A DNA stretch of 8,023 nucleotides from Verrucomicrobiota bacterium. GTDB taxonomy: Bacteria > Verrucomicrobiota > Kiritimatiellia > CAIQIC01 > Lenti-01. How positions within the stretch are numbered: the stretch's first letter is position 1; every line of letters starts with the position of its first letter. Below, piece by piece: positions 5,061-8,023 of the stretch. Where the stretch lies: positions 1 to 8,023 of the forward strand of contig JAKLIL010000067.1 of NCBI GenBank assembly GCA_022709625.1, in the 5' to 3' direction. The position numbers were made by a program, and so were the translations under genes. The notes under the pieces are model-generated. The model saw nothing but the letters and a program-made list of their open reading frames with translations, was not told the origin of the DNA and ran no database searches.

Positions 5061-6183
5061 TTACTGCGCGGCTTCGCCGCGGCTCTGCTTGAGCCAGGCT
5101 TCGATGAACCGGTCGAGGTCGCCGTCGAGCACGTCGAAGACCTGGCTGGTTTCGATGTCGGTGCGGTGGTCTTTGACCATCGTGTAGGGCTGCAAAACGT
5201 ACGAGCGGATCTGGTGGCCCCAGGCGATCTCGCCCTTGTCGCCGTAGAATTTCTCCATTTCGCGGCGCTTCTTGTCCTGCTCCAGCTCGTAGATTTTGGC
5301 CCGCAGGATTTTCATGGCCTTGTTGCGGTTGGCAAGTTGGGAGCGCTCGGCCTGGCAGGCGACAACAATGCCGGTGGGCAGGTGGGTCAGCCGGATGGCG
5401 CTGTCGGTCTTGTTGACGTGCTGTCCGCCGGCGCCGCTGGAACGGTAGGTGTCCACGCGCAAATCCTTGTCGTCGATCTTGACCTCGATGTCGTCGCTGA
5501 TTTCCGCCACGACGTCGAGCGAGGCGAACGAGGTGTGCCGGCGTTTGTTGGCGTCGAACGGGCTGATGCGCACGAGGCGGTGCACGCCGCGCTCGGCCTT
5601 CATGAATCCATAGGCCCAGGGTCCGCTGACCATGATCGTGACGCTTTTCACGCCGGCTTCGTCGCCGGACTGGTAATCCACCGTGGAGACGTCGAAGCCC
5701 TGCTTCTGGCAATAGCGGTCGTACATGCGCAGGAGCATGGCGGCCCAATCGCAGGATTCCGTGCCCCCCGCCCCCGCGTGCAGGGTCAGGAACGCGTTGT
5801 TCGCGTCGAGGCGCCCGATCATCAGCGATTGCAGTTCGACATGCTCGTACTGCTTTTCGAGCGCCGCAACCTGCTTCGCCAGTTCGGCCACGTCGGGGTG
5901 GTCCGGCGCGCCGTGCCCCTCGTCCGCCAGCAACCCAGCCATCAGTTCGAGCTCTTCCTGATGGGCGACCAGGCGCTCGTAGGGTCCCGTCACGGCTTCG
6001 AGGGCGTTTTTCTTTTCGATCAGCGCCCGCGCCGCGTTCTGGTCGTTCCAGAAATCGGGTGCGGTCATCTGCTGCGTCAGCTCTTCGATGATCCGCTTCT
6101 TGCCCGCGACGTCAAAGGTAACCTCTCATTCCTGCGAGGTGTTCTTTCACGGCCGCAATGCGTACTGAAAGCTCGTCTAACAT
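5061..6183 (-). CDS. prfB: Peptide chain release factor 2, with programmed +1 frameshift
   Basis: RF2 recognises UGA and UAA stop codons in the ribosomal A site and triggers peptide release. The coding sequence is in two frames: codons 1-23 (6183-6115, MLDELSVRIA to MRGYL), then in-frame UGA at 6114-6112, and after a +1 shift that skips T6114, 350 codons from 6113 to 5064 and TAA at 5063-5061. The product is 373 residues (E. coli 365). The SPF stop-codon-reading tripeptide is at 207-209 and GGQ at 252-254, within SSGAGGQHVNKTDSAIR. The residue matching E. coli position 246 is Ser. The ATG at 6181-6183 has no evident Shine-Dalgarno site. lnt is 93 bp upstream on the same strand; lysS, the E. 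coli neighbour, is absent. Reading only the long frame from 6068 would lose the N-terminal 38 residues. Confidence 0.98.
6111..6126 (-). promoter_or_regulatory. RF2 autoregulatory frameshift site
   Basis: On the minus strand the site reads AGAGGT TAC CTT TGA C. An SD-like AGAGGT lies three bases before the slippery CTT, which is followed by a UGA stop in the unfavourable UGA-C context. The layout is the same as E. coli AGG GGG TAT CTT TGA C, with a weaker SD-like element. When RF2 is scarce the ribosome pauses at UGA and slips +1 to make more RF2. The mechanism is established for the family; here it is inferred from the conserved site. Confidence 0.95.
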
Positions 6184-6219
6184 AAGTTGTTGGCATGCAG
6201 AATGCAGGAATCAGGATTC

Positions 6220-6236
6220 AGAATGGAATCCATTCT
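6220..6236. repeat. Short inverted repeat upstream of prfB
   Basis: AGAATGG (6220-6226) and CCATTCT (6230-6236) are perfect 7-bp arms around AAT. Next to it, 6199-6224 holds further GAAT/GGATTC/CAGGAAT words, giving a low-complexity intergenic block. A stem with a three-base loop could form in the prfB leader if prfB is read from lnt. Confidence 0.4.
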
Positions 6237-6244
6237 TCGTTCCC

Positions 6245-6278
6245 TTCCTGTAAATCCTGTTCATCCCGTTTAGAATTC
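6245..6278 (-). repeat. ACAGGAT-type dispersed intergenic repeat, copy B
   Basis: Read on the minus strand this begins GAATTCTAAACGGGATG and continues AACAGGATTTACAGGAA, with the same 11-12 base period and the same GAATT...TA.AC head as copy A at 3226-3262. It starts inside the lnt stop codon (6279-6277) and lies between lnt and prfB. Confidence 0.6.
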
Positions 6279-7806
6279 ATCCGGTTTTGCGTCGTTGCAA
6301 AAATGTCCGCGCCAGCCACAGGAGCGTCGCGGCGGCGCACGCGATGCCGTACATATCCCCGAAACGGGCGTAGAAAGTCAAGGACGCCCCGTCGGCTGGC
6401 ACTGGCACGTCTGCCCAAAGCACGCCGGGCTCCCAGGTCCGCCCGGACTCGTCGGCCAGATGCGCCGCGAGCTGCCCCGAAGGCGCAACCACGCAGGACA
6501 CGCCGGTATTGGCCGCCCGCACCAGCGGCACGCGGTTTTCAACGGCCCGCAGGCTGGCGTTGCGCATGTGCTGCCGCGGCGCCGCCCGCTCGTCGAACCA
6601 GGCGTCGTTCGTCACGTTCACCAGCATCCGGGCCCCGGCACGCACGTCCGCCCGGGCGAGATACGGCATGATGTCCTCGAAACAGACCAATGGTGCGAGG
6701 GGAATGGCGTGCGGCCCAACCCGGAAAACCGCCCCCGCCTTGCCCGCCGTGATGCTTTCAGGCAAGCCCAGGGACCATTCCAACCGATCGGGAATCCATT
6801 TTTCCAACGGAATGAACTCTCCGCCGATCACCAGATGGCGTTTGTCGTATTCGCCGACGATGCGCCCCGCCGTGTCGAACAAAAATACGCTGTTGAAGAA
6901 TTGCATTTCGCCGGAATCCAAGACCGCGGTATCGAGCGAGCCCGTCAGGATCGGCATCCCGTTGGTGCAGAGGCTCCAAACCAGATCGTAGCTGGTCGCG
7001 CTGTTGCGCACGTCGTCCGGCAACGCCGTTTCCGGCCAAACAACCAGCTCCGTTCGGAAATCCGCCTGGGCTCGCCGCGTCAACTCCCGCAGGCGGTCGT
7101 AAATCATTTGGATCTTGGCGGAGACCCATTTGTCGTCCTGCGGGATGGACGGCTGGACCAAGGCGACGCGAAGCGTGCGTTCCGGTGCAGGCAGCCGTCC
7201 CACCCGCCAAGTCCCCCACCCCAGCACCGCCGCGACGGCCAATGTCCCCAACGCCAGCGCTGGCCAGCCGCGTCGTTCCGCCACGGTCCAGGCCAAAAGG
7301 GCATTGGCAAATACCGCCAGGCCCGATACCAACCAAACCCCGCCGAATTCCGCAATCTGGATGGCCGGCAACCAAGGCGCCAAGCCCACCCCGACGGGAT
7401 TCCAGGGGAACCCGCCACCGAGCCAGCCCCGCAGGAATTCGCTCCCGCACCAGACCACGGCCATGGCCCCGGCAAACCCGGCCGCGCCGCCGCGCCAGCG
7501 CTGCGCCAGCCACGCCGACGGCAGGAAGAACAGGGCGCAATAGGCGCTCAGGAACAGCCAGCCGGCCACCGTCACGTGGGTCAGCCAGCGGATGCTCAGC
7601 AGCCAGAACAGCAAGCCGGCCACGAACGCCATTTGGAGCGCCTTGCGCACGGACACGCGCCGCGTCATGACGAACATCGGCACCAACGCCACCCACGCCG
7701 CCCACGTCCACTCCAGCGGCGCAAACGACGCATAAAGCAGAAGTCCTGTGGCGACGGCGCAGGCCGCCGCCAACCATTCTTCGCGGTTGGAACGCAGGAT
7801 TTTCAT
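6277..7806 (-). CDS. lnt: Apolipoprotein N-acyltransferase
   Basis: Adds the third acyl chain to the N-terminal cysteine of lipoproteins in the inner membrane, which normally allows their sorting to the outer membrane. The protein has 509 residues (E. coli 512). Hydrophobic membrane segments fill the first 200 or so residues, a periplasmic nitrilase-like domain follows (about 213-475), and a last membrane helix lies near 485-500. The catalytic triad is Glu259 (VVWPETALP), Lys322 (EYDKRHLV) and Cys375 (PLVCFEDI). The usual PFGE motif after Lys reads IGGEF, keeping Glu330. NVTNDAWF, QH and RAVENRVPLVRAANTG match the family. The start at 7806 was chosen because MKILRSNREEW directly precedes the first membrane helix; the frame stays open to an ATG at 7899, but that extension looks non-coding. 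There is no Shine-Dalgarno site at 7806. Confidence 0.96.
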   Translation of the reverse strand: MKILRSNREEWLAAACAVATGLLLYASFAPLEWTWAAWVALVPMFVMTRRVSVRKALQMAFVAGLLFWLLSIRWLTHVTVAGWLFLSAYCALFFLPSAWLAQRWRGGAAGFAGAMAVVWCGSEFLRGWLGGGFPWNPVGVGLAPWLPAIQIAEFGGVWLVSGLAVFANALLAWTVAERRGWPALALGTLAVAAVLGWGTWRVGRLPAPERTLRVALVQPSIPQDDKWVSAKIQMIYDRLRELTRRAQADFRTELVVWPETALPDDVRNSATSYDLVWSLCTNGMPILTGSLDTAVLDSGEMQFFNSVFLFDTAGRIVGEYDKRHLVIGGEFIPLEKWIPDRLEWSLGLPESITAGKAGAVFRVGPHAIPLAPLVCFEDIMPYLARADVRAGARMLVNVTNDAWFDERAAPRQHMRNASLRAVENRVPLVRAANTGVSCVVAPSGQLAAHLADESGRTWEPGVLWADVPVPADGASLTFYARFGDMYGIACAAATLLWLARTFLQRRKTG

Positions 7807-7893
7807 CGGAGGACGAATCGCGGGCCATTCTGCCAAACCCCGGCTCGCCCGCAACCTTCGATTTCCATGCCGGGATTGCCGCAGGACATCCGT

Positions 7894-7928
7894 TTGCATC
7901 GCCCCGCGTGCTCTGCTAGGTTTATTGC
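7894..7928 (+). promoter_or_regulatory. Candidate leaderless promoter of the ChrA-family gene
   Basis: TTGCAT (7894-7899), a 17-base spacer and TAGGTT (7917-7922) end six bases before the ATG at 7929. Upstream of the box TCTGC is shared with the DUF1343 start (TCTGCTACGAT versus TCTGCTAGGTT). There is no Shine-Dalgarno site. Confidence 0.4.
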
Positions 7929-8023
7929 ATGAATCGTCGGCCGCTCCACTCAGTCTTTTGGAGTTTCCTGCGGATCGGCGCGGGCGCTTTCGGCGGCGGC
8001 ATGGCGGCCTTGCCCGTGTTCGA
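7929..8023 (+). CDS. Chromate transporter family (ChrA-like), N-terminus only
   Basis: Members of the CHR family are inner-membrane anion transporters, best known for chromate efflux. Only 31 codons and two bases are visible, beginning MNRRPLHSVFWSFLRIGAG. The stretch FLRIGAGAFGGGMAALPVF matches the family's N-terminal signature of the form FLxxGxxxFGGGxAxxP, where a Glu usually follows; the visible GA is compatible with Glu. The ATG at 7929 comes six bases after a TAnnnT box. The gene diverges from lnt across a 122-bp region (7807-7928). Whether it is a full two-domain ChrA or a single-domain half-transporter cannot be seen here. Confidence 0.8.
   Translation, partial: MNRRPLHSVFWSFLRIGAGAFGGGMAALPVF

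Noticed and set aside
6112..6114. In-frame TGA in prfB as a nonsense mutation or pseudogene
   Set aside because: The stop sits in the conserved RF2 frameshift context and the downstream frame resumes with DVAGKK, so it is programmed regulation.
7807..7899. 31-residue N-terminal extension of lnt from an ATG at 7899
   Set aside because: The segment is Arg-rich without homologous appearance; known Lnt proteins begin just before the first membrane helix.
6295..7932. 545-codon open frame on the plus strand opposite lnt
   Set aside because: It is antisense to a clearly conserved lnt, and the translation is Pro/Arg/Gln-rich without recognisable motifs.

Overview
The window is GC-rich and tightly packed, with eight protein genes and no RNA gene, transposase or CRISPR array. 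A complete lnt (apolipoprotein N-acyltransferase) indicates a Gram-negative, diderm bacterium. The gene set is ordinary housekeeping. Several weaker hints suggest an environmental lineage, possibly of the PVC type (Kiritimatiellota, Verrucomicrobia or Planctomycetes): an intergenic repeat built on ACAGGAT, several starts with a TAnnnT box just upstream and no Shine-Dalgarno site, and a compact DUF1343 (NamZ-like) protein. That placement is inference and is not proven by the sequence.

Layout. Positions 1-2341, minus strand: a glycolytic unit, gap then pgk, with pgk running off the left edge. It is driven by a near-consensus sigma-70 promoter whose -10 box lies inside a 19-bp palindrome. A strong hairpin without a U-tract sits between gap and pgk. 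Positions 2378-3157, minus strand: a Sir2-family NAD-dependent protein deacylase. Positions 3158-3297: a pyrimidine-rich divergent intergenic region carrying the first ACAGGAT repeat copy. Positions 3298-5007, plus strand: a DUF1343/NamZ-like gene, then msrA with a signal peptide and a possible second, cytoplasmic start. Positions 5008-5060: a convergent gap holding a long imperfect inverted repeat. Positions 5061-7806, minus strand: lnt followed by prfB. prfB carries the classical programmed +1 frameshift at an in-frame UGA after codon 23, so its true N-terminus is split across two frames. The lnt-prfB gap holds the second ACAGGAT repeat copy. Positions 7929-8023, plus strand: the first 31 codons of a chromate-transporter-family (ChrA) gene, divergent from lnt.

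The genes do not form one pathway. gap and pgk catalyse consecutive glycolytic steps and are probably co-transcribed. Lnt, MsrA (envelope form) and possibly the NamZ-like protein concern the cell envelope. RF2 and the sirtuin are general cellular functions. I found no convincing undescribed multi-gene system. The most interesting signals are regulatory or repeat structures: the palindrome over the gap -10, the dispersed repeat, the three SD-less starts with TAnnnT boxes, the possible dual start of msrA, and the gap-pgk hairpin. No stretch over 300 bases lacks a gene.
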